A DNA stretch of 64,000 nt from CAIQJJ01 sp964606085 (GCA_964606085.1 CAZSFD010000006.1:35059-99058); one strand, 5' to 3'. Shown: positions 16,123-25,045, numbered from the stretch's first letter. Notes: a model not told the origin generated them from the sequence alone. Numbers and translations are program-made.

Positions 16123-17940
16123 ATGACCGGCACACCTATTCATTATCAGTGGAAATGGAAACTGCGATCTTCTCCCGAAGCGCTCTGGCCGCTGGTTTCT
16201 GACACCAACCGTTTCAACCAAGATACCGGTCTGCCGCCGATCTACCACCTTCCCGGTGCAGCCCGTTTTCCGGCGCGCCGTCTTGGGTTTCGCATGTATG
16301 GCGTGCAGGTCGAGTGGGATGAGGAACCCTTCGAATGGTTCCATCCGCATCAGTTTGGTGTGCTGCGGCGTTACGTGCGCGGGCCAATCCACGAAGTGCG
16401 CGTGCAGGTCAATCTGGATGCCTGCGATGGCGGCACCCACCTGACCTACCAGGTGTGGGTTACGCCGCGCAACGTCTTTGGAAGCCTGGTCATCCCCTTG
16501 CAGGTGGGGTGGTTGAACGCCCGCAGCTTCGATCGGGTGATGCGCCGCTACGATGCTGCCATACAGCGCGGTGAAATCATCTCTGAAAGCGGTGCGCGCC
16601 CTCATCTGGCTGCTGGCAGCATAGCCCGCATCCAGGATGCGCAGGCCGCCCTGGCCGCTTCCACCGCCCCGCGCGCCATCGAGCGCCTGGTCGGGCTGCT
16701 GACGACGGCAGATGATCTCACCCTTTCCCGCCTGCGGCCCTATTTCCTGGCTGACCTGTGGGGGATGCCGCGCCGCGCCGTGTTAGAAATGTTCTTGCGG
16801 GCCACCCGCGCTGGGTTGCTTAACATGTATTGGGAACTGATCTGCCCCAGCTGCCGCGGCCCCGCCAGGCGGGTAGATACGCTTGCACAGATTCAAAGCA
16901 ATATCCACTGCGAAAGTTGCAACATAGATTTCAATGTCAACTTCGAGCATTCCGTCGAACTGACCTTTCGTCCCAACCCGGCCATTCGCCCATTGCCTAA
17001 CCAGCTTGTCTTTTGCGTGGCTGGCCCACAGGTCTCCCCGCATGTGGCTCTCAAGCAAAACCTGGCCCCTGGCGAAAAGCGCTTGCTGCAGCCCTTGCTC
17101 GACCCCGGCCGCTACCGCCTGCGCACTGTCGAGCAAACTGGGGCGCAGCATCTCTGCGTGCAAGCGAATGGCCTGCCTGCGCTGACCGTGCGCCTTGAAC
17201 AACCCTGGCCCGAAGCCGAACTGACCATCGCCCCGGCCCCACAGATCACAATCGAAAACACCACTCATCGTCCAATCACCGTGTTGCTCGAACGCACCGC
17301 CTGGAGCGACCTGGCTGCCACCGCCGCCGATGTCATCACGTTGCAAATTTTCCGCGATCTGTTCAGCCGTGAAGCCCTGCGCCCTGGCGAACAGGTTTCC
17401 GTAGGCAGCCTGACTCTGCTGTTCACCGACCTGCGCGAATCCACCCGCCTTTACCGTCAGATTGGCGATGCACCCGCCTTTGGCCGGGTGATGAGCCACT
17501 TCGACGTGCTGCGCACCGCCATTGCCAACGAAGAAGGCGCCATCGTCAAAACGATGGGCGATTCCGTCATGGCCGCCTTTCGCCACCCGGCAGCGGCCTT
17601 GCGGGCGGTGTTGGCCGCCCAACGCGCCATCCCCGAACCGTTGCAGATCAAAGCCGGCATCCATCACGGCCCGTGCATCGCTGTCACGCTCAACGAACGG
17701 CTCGATTATTTCGGCACCACCGTCAATCTGGCCGCCCGCCTTGTCCACCTTGCCAGCGGCGGCGACGTGATCATCTCGGAAGCTGTCGCCAACGATCCCG
17801 AAGTGGCCGCCTGGCTGCGCCAGCAGGCCAATGCTCTGCACGTCGAAGCCTTTGAAGCGCCACTCAAAGGCTTCGAGACCCCCTTCGTGTTGCGGCGGCT
17901 GGCCTGGAATCAACCCATCCCCCAAGAAGCTCTGGCATGA
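16123..17940 (+). CDS. Class III cyclase with N-terminal SRPBCC and DUF5939-like zinc-ribbon domains
   Basis: This 605-aa soluble protein has three parts. Residues 1-150 are a START/SRPBCC-like fold (LRSSPEALWPLVSDTNRFN, then a WDEEPFEW strand and a C-terminal helix). Residues 165-390 are the DUF5939-like region with a zinc ribbon (CPSCRG and CESCN). Residues about 420-605 are the catalytic domain, with LLFTDLREST and MGDSVMAAF supplying the two metal aspartates and RLDYFGTTVNLAARL the Asn/Arg pair. The SRPBCC front end suggests that cyclase activity is controlled by a bound hydrophobic ligand, which is inference. The gene overlaps the FGE-like gene by four bases (ATGA) and seems to be leaderless. 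Confidence 0.88.
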   Translation: MTGTPIHYQWKWKLRSSPEALWPLVSDTNRFNQDTGLPPIYHLPGAARFPARRLGFRMYGVQVEWDEEPFEWFHPHQFGVLRRYVRGPIHEVRVQVNLDACDGGTHLTYQVWVTPRNVFGSLVIPLQVGWLNARSFDRVMRRYDAAIQRGEIISESGARPHLAAGSIARIQDAQAALAASTAPRAIERLVGLLTTADDLTLSRLRPYFLADLWGMPRRAVLEMFLRATRAGLLNMYWELICPSCRGPARRVDTLAQIQSNIHCESCNIDFNVNFEHSVELTFRPNPAIRPLPNQLVFCVAGPQVSPHVALKQNLAPGEKRLLQPLLDPGRYRLRTVEQTGAQHLCVQANGLPALTVRLEQPWPEAELTIAPAPQITIENTTHRPITVLLERTAWSDLAATAADVITLQIFRDLFSREALRPGEQVSVGSLTLLFTDLRESTRLYRQIGDAPAFGRVMSHFDVLRTAIANEEGAIVKTMGDSVMAAFRHPAAALRAVLAAQRAIPEPLQIKAGIHHGPCIAVTLNERLDYFGTTVNLAARLVHLASGGDVIISEAVANDPEVAAWLRQQANALHVEAFEAPLKGFETPFVLRRLAWNQPIPQEALA

Positions 17941-19034
17941 CCTTTCCCCTTCTCTCTTTTCTCCTGCTCCTCCTCGGCCTGCTCTTCCTCCTCAGCGGCC
18001 TGGGCTTGCTCAAATTGGGCAAATTCATCCCCCGCGAGGCCAGCTCGCTCTTCACCGGCGGCGTGCTGTGCCTGATCGCCGTTATCGTCTTCATCCTGGG
18101 GATCGCCTTCCGCCCCGCCCCCATCCCACCGACGCCCACCCTTGCCCCGCCCACGCTGCCCCCCACGCTTACGCCCACCGTCCCCACGGCAACATCCACC
18201 CTCATCGCCACCCCTACGCTCACCCCCTCGGCCACCTACACCCCCACCGCAACGATCACGCCCACCCCCACCATCGCGCCCACGCCCGATTGGCTGCGCC
18301 TGACCGCCGCCGATGGCATGGAACAGGTCTTGATCCCCGCCGGAGAATTTGTGATGGGCAGCGAGGGCGGGCGCGATTTCCCCCGTCACACAGTTTACCT
18401 GGACGCCTACTGGATTGACCGCACCGAGGTCAGCAACGCCCAATATGCCCTGTGCGTGGCCGCCGCGGCCTGCACGCCGCCACGCGTGGCTGCCTCAGCC
18501 ACGCGCCCCGAATACTACGGCAGCGCCGAATTTGCCAACTTCCCCGTCATCGAAATCAACTGGGCGCAGGCGGATGCCTACTGCCGTTGGGCCGGGCGCA
18601 GCCTGCCAACCGAAGCCCAGTGGGAAAAGGCCGCCCGCGGCCTCGACGAGCGCCGCTACCCCTGGGGCGATCAACGCCTCGACCGCGAAGCAATCAACTT
18701 CGGCAATGGCTACGGCGACACCATGGCCGTAGATGCCCTGCCCGGCGATTGGAGCTACTTCGCCGTGTGGATGATGGGCGGCAACGTTTCGGAATGGGTG
18801 GCCGATTGGTACAGCGCCACCTACTATACCGATTCCGCGCCGCGTGGCAGCGTAGCGCAAAACCCCACCGGCCCCGCCAGTGGCAGCACCCGCCTCACCC
18901 GCGGCTCCGCCTGGAGCAGCAGCGATGCCCCCGCCTCCGGCGCCCGCGTCGACCTGCGCTACAGCACCGCCGCCAACCTGCAAACCGACTACATCGGCTT
19001 CCGCTGCGCCCAACCCGCCGCAGACGCCCCCTGA
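17937..19034 (+). CDS. Membrane-anchored FGE/SUMF1-like domain protein
   Basis: Residues 1-60 contain two hydrophobic stretches that likely form a membrane anchor. A Pro/Thr-rich linker follows (about residues 65-120, repeated TPT units), then a formylglycine-generating-enzyme-like domain. The domain shows VLIPAGEFVMGSEGG, then YWIDRTEVSNAQYALC, then LPTEAQWEKAARG, GNVSEWVADW and the closing YIGFRCAQP. Many proteins of this fold are not sulfatase activators. The copper-binding Cys pair of true FGE is not evident here, so a binding role is likely. It is translationally coupled to the cyclase gene, which suggests a shared signalling function at the membrane. Confidence 0.87.
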   Translation: MTFPLLSFLLLLLGLLFLLSGLGLLKLGKFIPREASSLFTGGVLCLIAVIVFILGIAFRPAPIPPTPTLAPPTLPPTLTPTVPTATSTLIATPTLTPSATYTPTATITPTPTIAPTPDWLRLTAADGMEQVLIPAGEFVMGSEGGRDFPRHTVYLDAYWIDRTEVSNAQYALCVAAAACTPPRVAASATRPEYYGSAEFANFPVIEINWAQADAYCRWAGRSLPTEAQWEKAARGLDERRYPWGDQRLDREAINFGNGYGDTMAVDALPGDWSYFAVWMMGGNVSEWVADWYSATYYTDSAPRGSVAQNPTGPASGSTRLTRGSAWSSSDAPASGARVDLRYSTAANLQTDYIGFRCAQPAADAP

Positions 19035-19052
19035 CATGCCCGTACCAGAGCA

Positions 19053-19093
19053 GGTTGAGCCTGCCGAAACTCCTGGTCTCGACAGGCTCGACC
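19053..19093. repeat. TCGACA-type inverted repeat element
   Basis: GGTTGAGCCTGCCGAAAC (19053-19070) faces GGTCTCGACAGGCTCGACC (19075-19093). The pair is an imperfect inverted repeat of the same family as 45207, 50962 and 56095. Confidence 0.8.
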
Positions 19094-19142
19094 GACGCAA
19101 CCATCCTATCCATTCCAACCCTTTTCTAACGGAGACCCTCCC

Positions 19143-20117
19143 ATGCCCCTCACCTTTGACCTTCCCCTCGCACAACTGTATACCTACCCCGGCCGCAACC
19201 CTCGCCCCGCCGATTTCGACGCCTATTGGGATGCCGCCCTGGCCGAAATGCGCGCCCTCGACCCGCAGGTTGAACTCGTCCCGGCGCAATTCCAGGTGCC
19301 CTTCGCCGAGTGCTTCCACCTCTATTTCAGCGGCGTTGGCGGCGCACGTGTCCATGCCAAACTGCTGCGCCCCAAAAACGCCCCCGCCCCGCACCCCGCT
19401 GTACTCATGTTCCACGGCTACACCGGCGATTCTGGCGACTTTGCCGATAAGCTCAACTACGTGGCTGCCGGTTACACCGTGGCTGCCCTCGATTGCCGCG
19501 GGCAAGGCGGCCTCTCCGAAGATGCCGGCGGCGTGATCGGCAACACCCAGCACGGCCACATCATCCGCGGCCTCGATGACGCCCTGGCTGGCCGCCCCGA
19601 AAAACTGCTCTACCGCCAAATCTTCCTCGATACCGCCCAACTGGCAAAAATCGTGATGGAAATGCCCGAGGTGGACCCCGCCCGCGTCGGCGCAACCGGC
19701 GGCAGCCAGGGCGGCGCGCTGACGGTGGCCTGCATCGGCCTCGAACCGCGGGTCAAGCGCGCCGCGCCGGTTTTCCCCTTCCTCAGCGATTACCGCCGGG
19801 TGTGGGAGATGGATCAGGCCAAAGATGCCTACTCCGAACTCAAGGAATACTTCCGCCACTGCGACCCCCGCCACACCCGCGAAGACGCCATCTTTGAGGC
19901 GCTCGGCTACGTGGATATTCAATTCCTGGCGGCGCGCAGCCGCGCCGAGGTGCTGTGGGCGGTGGGCCTGATGGATACGATCTGCCCGCCGTCCAGCCAG
20001 TTCGCCGCTTACAACAAGATCACCAGCCCCAAATCGCTGGCGATCTACCCCGATTTCGGCCACGAAGGGCTGCCCGGCCTGAACGATCAGATTTACGCCT
20101 TCCTGATGGGGCTGTAA
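19143..20117 (+). CDS. Acetylxylan esterase-like hydrolase (CE7/AXE1 family)
   Basis: CE7 enzymes remove acetyl groups from xylo-oligosaccharides or cephalosporins. The 324-aa protein has the family order: RPADFDAYWDAALAE at the start, VLMFHGYTGDSGDF as the oxyanion region, then DCRGQGG, the nucleophile elbow GGSQGG (about residue 190), and the C-terminal FGHEGLPG with the catalytic His. There is no signal peptide, so it acts in the cytoplasm on imported substrates. The SDR and molybdenum hydroxylase that follow on the same strand may form an operon with it. Gaps are 4 and 12 bases. Confidence 0.9.
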   Translation: MPLTFDLPLAQLYTYPGRNPRPADFDAYWDAALAEMRALDPQVELVPAQFQVPFAECFHLYFSGVGGARVHAKLLRPKNAPAPHPAVLMFHGYTGDSGDFADKLNYVAAGYTVAALDCRGQGGLSEDAGGVIGNTQHGHIIRGLDDALAGRPEKLLYRQIFLDTAQLAKIVMEMPEVDPARVGATGGSQGGALTVACIGLEPRVKRAAPVFPFLSDYRRVWEMDQAKDAYSELKEYFRHCDPRHTREDAIFEALGYVDIQFLAARSRAEVLWAVGLMDTICPPSSQFAAYNKITSPKSLAIYPDFGHEGLPGLNDQIYAFLMGL

Positions 20118-20121
20118 GGCA

Positions 20122-20886
20122 ATGGACACGCAACCAACCCCTACGGCGCTGATCACGGGCGGCGGCCGCGGCATTGGCCGCGGCATCTGCCTGGCGCTGG
20201 CGCAGGCCGGCTGGCGCGTGGGCATCAATTTTCGCGGTGACCAGGCGGCTGCCCAGGACACGCAGCAACAGGTGGCAGCCGCCGGTGGCGAGGGCCTGCT
20301 GCTGCAAGGCGACGTTTCCAGCGCCGCCGACCGCGCCCGCATCCTCAGCGACCTGCTCGCCCGCTGGGAACGCCTCGACTTGCTGGTCAACAACGCCGGC
20401 ATGGGCCCGCGCCAACGCGTGGATTTGCTCGAAGTGACCGAATCCAGCTATGACGAGGTGATGGCCGTCAACCTGAAAGGGCCGTTTTTCCTGGCACAGA
20501 TGGCAGCCAAAATCATGCTGGCGCAGAAATCTGGCACGATTGTCAACATCGGCTCGATCAGCGCCTACACGGCCAGCCTTAACCGCGGCGAATACTGCAT
20601 CTCGAAGGCGGGCCTGGGCATGATGACGGCCCTTTTCGCCTCCCGCCTGGCCGATGAGGGCGTGCGCGTCTACGAAATTCGCCCGGGCATCGTCGAAACC
20701 GACATGACCGCCAATTTCCACGCCAAATATGACCCGTTGATCGCCGAGGGCCTTGTTCCCATGCGTCGTTGGGGCCAGCCCGAAGATATTGGCCAGGCCG
20801 TGGTGGCCCTGGCGAGCGGGGCTTTCGCCTTCTCGACCGGCGATGTGATCAATGTGGATGGGGGGTTTCATCTGCGCTGTTTGTAA
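20122..20886 (+). CDS. Short-chain dehydrogenase/reductase (FabG-like)
   Basis: This classical SDR has all key elements: the cofactor loop TGGGRGIGRG, the NNAG motif (LLVNNAGMGPR), the catalytic Ser in IGSISAY, and YCISKAG with the Tyr-x3-Lys pair. The C-terminus (FSTGDVINVDGGFHL) is standard. At 254 aa it is full length. It sits between an acetylxylan esterase-like gene and a molybdenum hydroxylase with very short gaps, so a sugar or polyol substrate is possible. 3-oxoacyl reduction is the family default, and I would not choose between them. Confidence 0.9.
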   Translation: MDTQPTPTALITGGGRGIGRGICLALAQAGWRVGINFRGDQAAAQDTQQQVAAAGGEGLLLQGDVSSAADRARILSDLLARWERLDLLVNNAGMGPRQRVDLLEVTESSYDEVMAVNLKGPFFLAQMAAKIMLAQKSGTIVNIGSISAYTASLNRGEYCISKAGLGMMTALFASRLADEGVRVYEIRPGIVETDMTANFHAKYDPLIAEGLVPMRRWGQPEDIGQAVVALASGAFAFSTGDVINVDGGFHLRCL

Positions 20887-20898
20887 ACGATTTTTCCT

Positions 20899-23121
20899 AT
20901 GACTATCGGCCAATCCCCCCCCCGCCTCGACGCCTACGGCAAAGTGACCGGCGCTGCGCAATTCCCCGGCGATGTGAACCTGCCGAACCAGGCGTACATG
21001 AAAATCCTGTTTGCCCGGCGGCCGCACGCCATCATCCGGGCTGTGGATACCCGCGCCGCCGAAGCCCTGCCCGGCGTACTCGCCATCTTCACCGCTGCCG
21101 ATGTGCCGAACAACGAATACGGCCTGATCGTGCGCGACCAGCCGGTGTTGTGCGGCCCCGGCAGCAGCAAGCCCTACGCCGAGCGCGTCCGCTTCGAGGG
21201 CGACCAGGTGGCCGTCATCGTGGCCGAAAGCGAGGCAATTGCCGCCCGTGCCCGCGACTTGATCGGCGTGGATTACGAAGATTTGCCCGTTGTCAGCGAT
21301 ATGCTGGCGGCGATGCAAGAGAACGCGCCGCTTGTCCACCCCGAACGCGACTCCAATGTGTTGTGCCACTACCGCATCCGCAAAGGCGATGTGGAAGCCG
21401 CCTTCGCCCGCTGCGACGTGATCGTCGAGGGCGAGTATCGCACGCCTTATCAGGAACACGCCTACTTGCAACCCGAAGCTGGCCTGGGTTACATGGACGA
21501 AGAAGGCCGTGTGACCGTGATCGTGGCCGGGCAGTGGACGCACGAAGACCAGGAGCAGATTGCCCATGCGCTGGGGCTGCCGCGCGAGCAGGTGCGTGTG
21601 ATCTACCCGGCGATTGGCGGGGCGTTTGGCGGGCGCGAGGATATGTCGGTGCAGATTGTGTTGGCGCTGGCCGCCTGGAAGTTGAAAGCACACGGCATCG
21701 AACGCCCCGTCAAGATCATCTGGAGCCGCGAGGAATCGATCATCGGCCACCACAAACGCCACCCCTACATTTTGCGGGCCAAATGGGGCGCCAATAAAGA
21801 AGGCAAGCTGCTGGCCGCCGAAATGGAACTCTTCGCCGATGCGGGCGGGTATATGTACACATCCACCAAAGTGCTTGGCAACGCCACGCTGATGTGTACC
21901 GGGCCGTACGAAATCCCCAACGTCAAGGTAGATAGCTACGCCATCTACACCAACAACATCGTCACCGGCGCTTTTCGCGGCTTTGGTGGGCCGCAGGGGG
22001 CCTTTGCCGCCGAGACGCAAATGAACCGCCTGGCTGAGGCGCTGGGGCTTGACCCGTTTGAAATCCGTCTGAGAAATGTGCTGGGAGAAGGCTCGCTGCT
22101 TTCGGTGGGCACGCCGCTGCCGAAGGGGGTGAGCATTGGGAAGGTGATTGAGCAGTTACAAGTTGAAAGTCGAAAGTCGAAAGTCAAAGAGCCTGCCCTG
22201 AGTTTGCCGAAGGGTCAAAAGTCAAACTTTCCCGACCGGCCTTCGACATTGCTACGCGGCTTCGGCATGGCGGCAGCCTTTAAAAACGTGGGCTTTTCGT
22301 TTGGCGCGCCGGAGCAGTGCATGGCCACGGTGGCGCTGCATGGCGCGCAGGAGATCGAGCGCGCCGTGGTCTATCACGCGGGGGCTGATTGCGGGCAGGG
22401 CGCGCACACGGTGATGGCGCAAATGGCCGCCGAAGCGCTCGGCCTGCCGCTGGCGCAGATCGAACTGGTGGTTTCTGATACGGCGCTGACGGGCGATTCG
22501 GGCAGCGCTTCGGCCTCGCGGCTGACGTTTATGGCGGGCAACAGCATTCGAGGGGCGTGTGCGTTGGCGCTGCAAAAGTGGCAGGCTGAGGAACGCCCGG
22601 CAGTGGCAACCTACCAGTATCGCCCGCCCCGCACCACCCCCTACGATCCGCAAACCGGGCGCGCCGAGCCCAACTTTGCCTATGGCTACGTGGCCGAGGC
22701 CGTGGCGCTCGAAGTGGACTGCGAAACCGGCCACATCCGCCTGCTCGACGTGATCTGCGCCGACGATGTGGGCAAGGCGGTCAACCCGCAGCAGGTACAG
22801 GGGCAGATCGAGGGAGCCGTGGTGCAGGCGGCTGGCTACGCTATCCTCGAAAATTTCATCACCCACGGCGGCCACGTCGTCACCGACAAGCTCTCCACCT
22901 ACCTGATCCCCACCGTGTTGGATGTGCCAGAGCGGGTGCACTCGCTGATCCTCGAATACCCCGACCCCATCGGCCCGTGGGGGGCGCGCGGCATGGGCGA
23001 GATGCCCTACCTGCCGCTTGTTCCGGCGGTGGTGGCCGCCCTGCACGATGCCACCGGCGTGTGGTTCACCGAGTTCCCGCTCACGCCGGAGCGCGTGCTG
23101 CGCGGGTTGGGGAAGATTTGA
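20899..23121 (+). CDS. Xanthine dehydrogenase/aldehyde oxidase-type molybdopterin-binding subunit
   Basis: This is the large subunit of a molybdenum hydroxylase, which hydroxylates purines, aldehydes or N-heterocycles at a Mo-cytosine-dinucleotide centre. Visible motifs are the a/b hammerhead domain (LDAYGKVTGAAQFPGDV), GGAFGGRED, GAFRGFGGPQ, and the active-site glutamate in GARGMGE near residue 700. At 740 aa it is close to family length. No FeS (coxS) or FAD (coxM) subunit gene lies next to it. Codons about 421-452 derive from intergenic repeat DNA at 22159-22255, which reads in frame between IGKVIEQL and RGFGMAAAF. It may be functional with a 30-residue loop insertion, or it may be decaying. 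Confidence 0.88.
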   Translation: MTIGQSPPRLDAYGKVTGAAQFPGDVNLPNQAYMKILFARRPHAIIRAVDTRAAEALPGVLAIFTAADVPNNEYGLIVRDQPVLCGPGSSKPYAERVRFEGDQVAVIVAESEAIAARARDLIGVDYEDLPVVSDMLAAMQENAPLVHPERDSNVLCHYRIRKGDVEAAFARCDVIVEGEYRTPYQEHAYLQPEAGLGYMDEEGRVTVIVAGQWTHEDQEQIAHALGLPREQVRVIYPAIGGAFGGREDMSVQIVLALAAWKLKAHGIERPVKIIWSREESIIGHHKRHPYILRAKWGANKEGKLLAAEMELFADAGGYMYTSTKVLGNATLMCTGPYEIPNVKVDSYAIYTNNIVTGAFRGFGGPQGAFAAETQMNRLAEALGLDPFEIRLRNVLGEGSLLSVGTPLPKGVSIGKVIEQLQVESRKSKVKEPALSLPKGQKSNFPDRPSTLLRGFGMAAAFKNVGFSFGAPEQCMATVALHGAQEIERAVVYHAGADCGQGAHTVMAQMAAEALGLPLAQIELVVSDTALTGDSGSASASRLTFMAGNSIRGACALALQKWQAEERPAVATYQYRPPRTTPYDPQTGRAEPNFAYGYVAEAVALEVDCETGHIRLLDVICADDVGKAVNPQQVQGQIEGAVVQAAGYAILENFITHGGHVVTDKLSTYLIPTVLDVPERVHSLILEYPDPIGPWGARGMGEMPYLPLVPAVVAALHDATGVWFTEFPLTPERVLRGLGKI
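22159..22255 (+). repeat. Repeat tract inserted in frame in the molybdenum hydroxylase gene
   Basis: Three GAAAGTC heptamers (about 22164-22184) are followed by GCCCTGAGTTTGCCGAAGGG and another AAAGTC-like stretch. The translation is low-complexity (RKSKVKEPALSLPKG), unlike the family, and the surrounding protein is normal on both sides. Confidence 0.7.
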
Positions 23122-23147
23122 CCTTGATGGTCTGAAAATAGACGCAG

Positions 23148-23238
23148 GTAGGGGCGCACGGCGTGCGCCCAGGTTTGGGCCTCGTTGCGCCAAACCTGGG
23201 CGGATGCCTGTCAGGGGCAGATACCCATCCGCCCCTAC
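23148..23238. repeat. GTAGGGGCG-type nested inverted repeat
   Basis: GTAGGGGCGCAC at the left end (23148) is matched by CGCCCCTAC at the right end (to 23238). Inside are GGGCGCAC/GTGCGCCC and the hairpin CCCAGGTTTGG (23168) / CCAAACCTGGG (23190). It fills the space between two convergent genes. Confidence 0.8.
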
Positions 23239-23290
23239 ATTACCCATTCGTCGCAGCTACGGGCAAATGGCTGGCATGGCGGCTGCGTAG

Positions 23291-23824
23291 CTAACCAAGC
23301 GACACGCCCGACACCAGCGCTGCATCTCGGCCAAGCAGCCGCCGGCGCACCAGTTGCCAATCTTCTGCCTGCAAGATGGCGATTTGTTCGGCCTCCAGGC
23401 GCAAACGCGTCTGCCCGTCGAGCGTGAACGAATCCTCGAAGGCGTTCAGCAGCGTCTGGCAGTCGTCATCGGCGGCCAGGCGGTTGATCGAAACCTTGCC
23501 GCAATCGGCGCACAGGTGAATCAGCATCAGTTCGCCCGTTTTGTCGTCGGCAGCATATTTGTTGCGGCTGCGCTTCACGCTCAGGCCAATCGGCCGCATC
23601 GGCGATTTGCACGCCGCCAGCCGGTCGCCGGGTTTACGCCAATCCATGTGACGTGACCACAGGCAGTAAGGGCAGTGATTACGGTTATAAACACCCGCCA
23701 ACAGCGCATCTGCCGAAACGAATTGACCGCAGTGCGCGCAGCGGAAATCGAGGTTATGGGGGTTGAACACACCGGTGGACGAAATGTCGAACCAGTGTGT
23801 GGGAGCGAATTTCTTGTTCTTCAT
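23291..23824 (-). CDS. RNHCP-domain zinc-ribbon protein
   Basis: The 177-aa product carries the RNHCP signature: FRCAHCGQFV, then YNRNHCPYCLWSRHMD about 25 residues later, and a third cysteine pair in HLCADCGKVS. The cysteines should bind one or two zinc ions. The domain is small and its function unknown. It is often found next to or in operons with rsgA-like GTPases in Gram-positive and Chloroflexota genomes. Here it starts four bases after the rsgA stop codon on the same strand, so the two are almost certainly co-transcribed and may both act in ribosome maturation. Confidence 0.9.
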   Translation of the reverse strand: MKNKKFAPTHWFDISSTGVFNPHNLDFRCAHCGQFVSADALLAGVYNRNHCPYCLWSRHMDWRKPGDRLAACKSPMRPIGLSVKRSRNKYAADDKTGELMLIHLCADCGKVSINRLAADDDCQTLLNAFEDSFTLDGQTRLRLEAEQIAILQAEDWQLVRRRLLGRDAALVSGVSLG

Positions 23825-23827
23825 ACA

Positions 23828-24895
23828 TTACGAAATCTCATCTCTCAGCCTGGCGTAGCTGGCGTACCGACGCGGGCTGATCTGCCCGGCGGTGACGGCC
23901 TGGCGGATGGCGCAGCCAGGCTCTTCGTCGTGGCGGCAGCCCAGCCCAAAGCGGCACAGGCCGATGAACGGGCGCATCTCCGGGTAGGCATAGGTCACCT
24001 CGTCGGCAGTGGTATCCCACAGGCCGAACTCACGCATCCCCGGCGTATCTACGATAGCGCCGCCAAAACTGAGCGGGAACATCTCCAGATGCGTGGTGGT
24101 GTGCTTGCCCTTCCCCGTCACCTGGCTGACTTCATTGACACGCAGGCCCAGGCCCGGCTCCACTGCGTTAAGCAGCGAGCTTTTGCCCACGCCCGATTTC
24201 CCCACCAGCACCGAAAGCCGCCCTGCCAACACGCCGCGCAGTTCATCCAGCCCTTCCCCGCTGACCGTGCTGGTCAGCAAGACGCGGTAGCCGATCTGGC
24301 GGTATGTTTGCACTTCTTCAGTTAGTTCGGCGGCCTCGCGTTGGCGCAGCAGGTCGGTTTTCGTGATCACGATCAGGCTGGATAGTTCGAGCGTTTCGGC
24401 AGAAGCCAGGTAGCGGTCGAGCAGGTTCCATTTGGGGGCCGGCTGGGCGGCGGCAAAGACCGGGATCACCTGGTCTACATTGGCGACGATCACCTGCTCG
24501 AAGGCGTGCGCCGTGGGCATCGGTTTGGCCGATTGGCGCGCCAGGCGGTTGCGCCGTGGCAGCACCTCAAAGATCAGCCCGCTGCCATCTGGCGTGACCA
24601 GGTAGCGCACTTCGTCGCCGATAGCCACCGGGTCAATCACATCCAGCTTTTGCACATCCTGAACAATGTGCCGCAGCGAGTTGGGGTCTGCCGTGGGATA
24701 GATCAACTGCTTGCGCAGGCGGTTCGACAGCGCGCAAACGATGACCTGTTCAGCGCCATGCACGGTGTAATGGCCCAGGGTCTTTTTGTAGACGATGCCG
24801 GTATGGTATGTATAGGGAGTTTCCTCGCAAACGTCGGTTTCGCGGGAACTCGTTGTTGTTTCTGTTGGTGTGAAAGCACAAAGGTCAAAATTCAT
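23828..24895 (-). CDS. rsgA: Ribosome small-subunit-dependent GTPase A
   Basis: RsgA checks late maturation of the 30S subunit. Start ATG 24895 is preferred over the frame opening at 24985, which would translate a terminator hairpin. The 355-aa protein has an N-terminal OB fold, then the circularly permuted GTPase: TKTDLL (G4), GKSGVGKSSLLN (P-loop), DTPGMREFG (G3). It ends with the C-terminal zinc knuckle C-x5-C-x-H-x5-C (CRFGLGCRHDEEPGC). RNHCP follows four bases downstream. The leader is unusual: a strong promoter, a 23-codon ORF and two terminator-like hairpins lie between 25218 and the start. Confidence 0.94.
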   Translation of the reverse strand: MNFDLCAFTPTETTTSSRETDVCEETPYTYHTGIVYKKTLGHYTVHGAEQVIVCALSNRLRKQLIYPTADPNSLRHIVQDVQKLDVIDPVAIGDEVRYLVTPDGSGLIFEVLPRRNRLARQSAKPMPTAHAFEQVIVANVDQVIPVFAAAQPAPKWNLLDRYLASAETLELSSLIVITKTDLLRQREAAELTEEVQTYRQIGYRVLLTSTVSGEGLDELRGVLAGRLSVLVGKSGVGKSSLLNAVEPGLGLRVNEVSQVTGKGKHTTTHLEMFPLSFGGAIVDTPGMREFGLWDTTADEVTYAYPEMRPFIGLCRFGLGCRHDEEPGCAIRQAVTAGQISPRRYASYARLRDEIS

Positions 24896-24910
24896 GGGTG
24901 CGGTTTCCAA

Positions 24911-24943
24911 AATAAAAAAGCCACGGAAAAGCATCCCGTGGCT
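24911..24943 (-). terminator. Terminator-type hairpin in the rsgA leader (proximal)
   Basis: Read on the minus strand, AGCCACGG and CCGTGGCT form a stem that is followed by TTTTTTATT. It ends only 16 bases before the rsgA start, so transcripts that stop here would lack the gene. Confidence 0.75.
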
Positions 24944-25011
24944 GCAAATACGCTCAAAAGGCTGTTCAAAACCTGCGCTCGGCAAACCGAAAACACAGGT
25001 GGTTTGTTAAA

Positions 25012-25045
25012 CAAAAAACCACGGGGCATACTCGCACCCGTGGTT
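25012..25045 (-). terminator. Terminator-type hairpin after the 23-codon ORF (distal)
   Basis: On the minus strand AACCACGGG pairs with CCCGTGGTT around an 11-base loop, followed by TTTTTTG. The stem sequence resembles the second hairpin at 24911-24943. Confidence 0.78.

Noticed and set aside
18495..20402. A 635-codon minus-strand frame over the FGE-like and esterase genes
   Set aside because: It opposes three well-supported genes and has no domain.
20020..22020. A 666-codon open frame on the minus strand over the SDR and molybdenum hydroxylase genes
   Set aside because: It is the shadow of high-GC codons of two well-supported plus-strand genes, and its translation has no recognisable motif.
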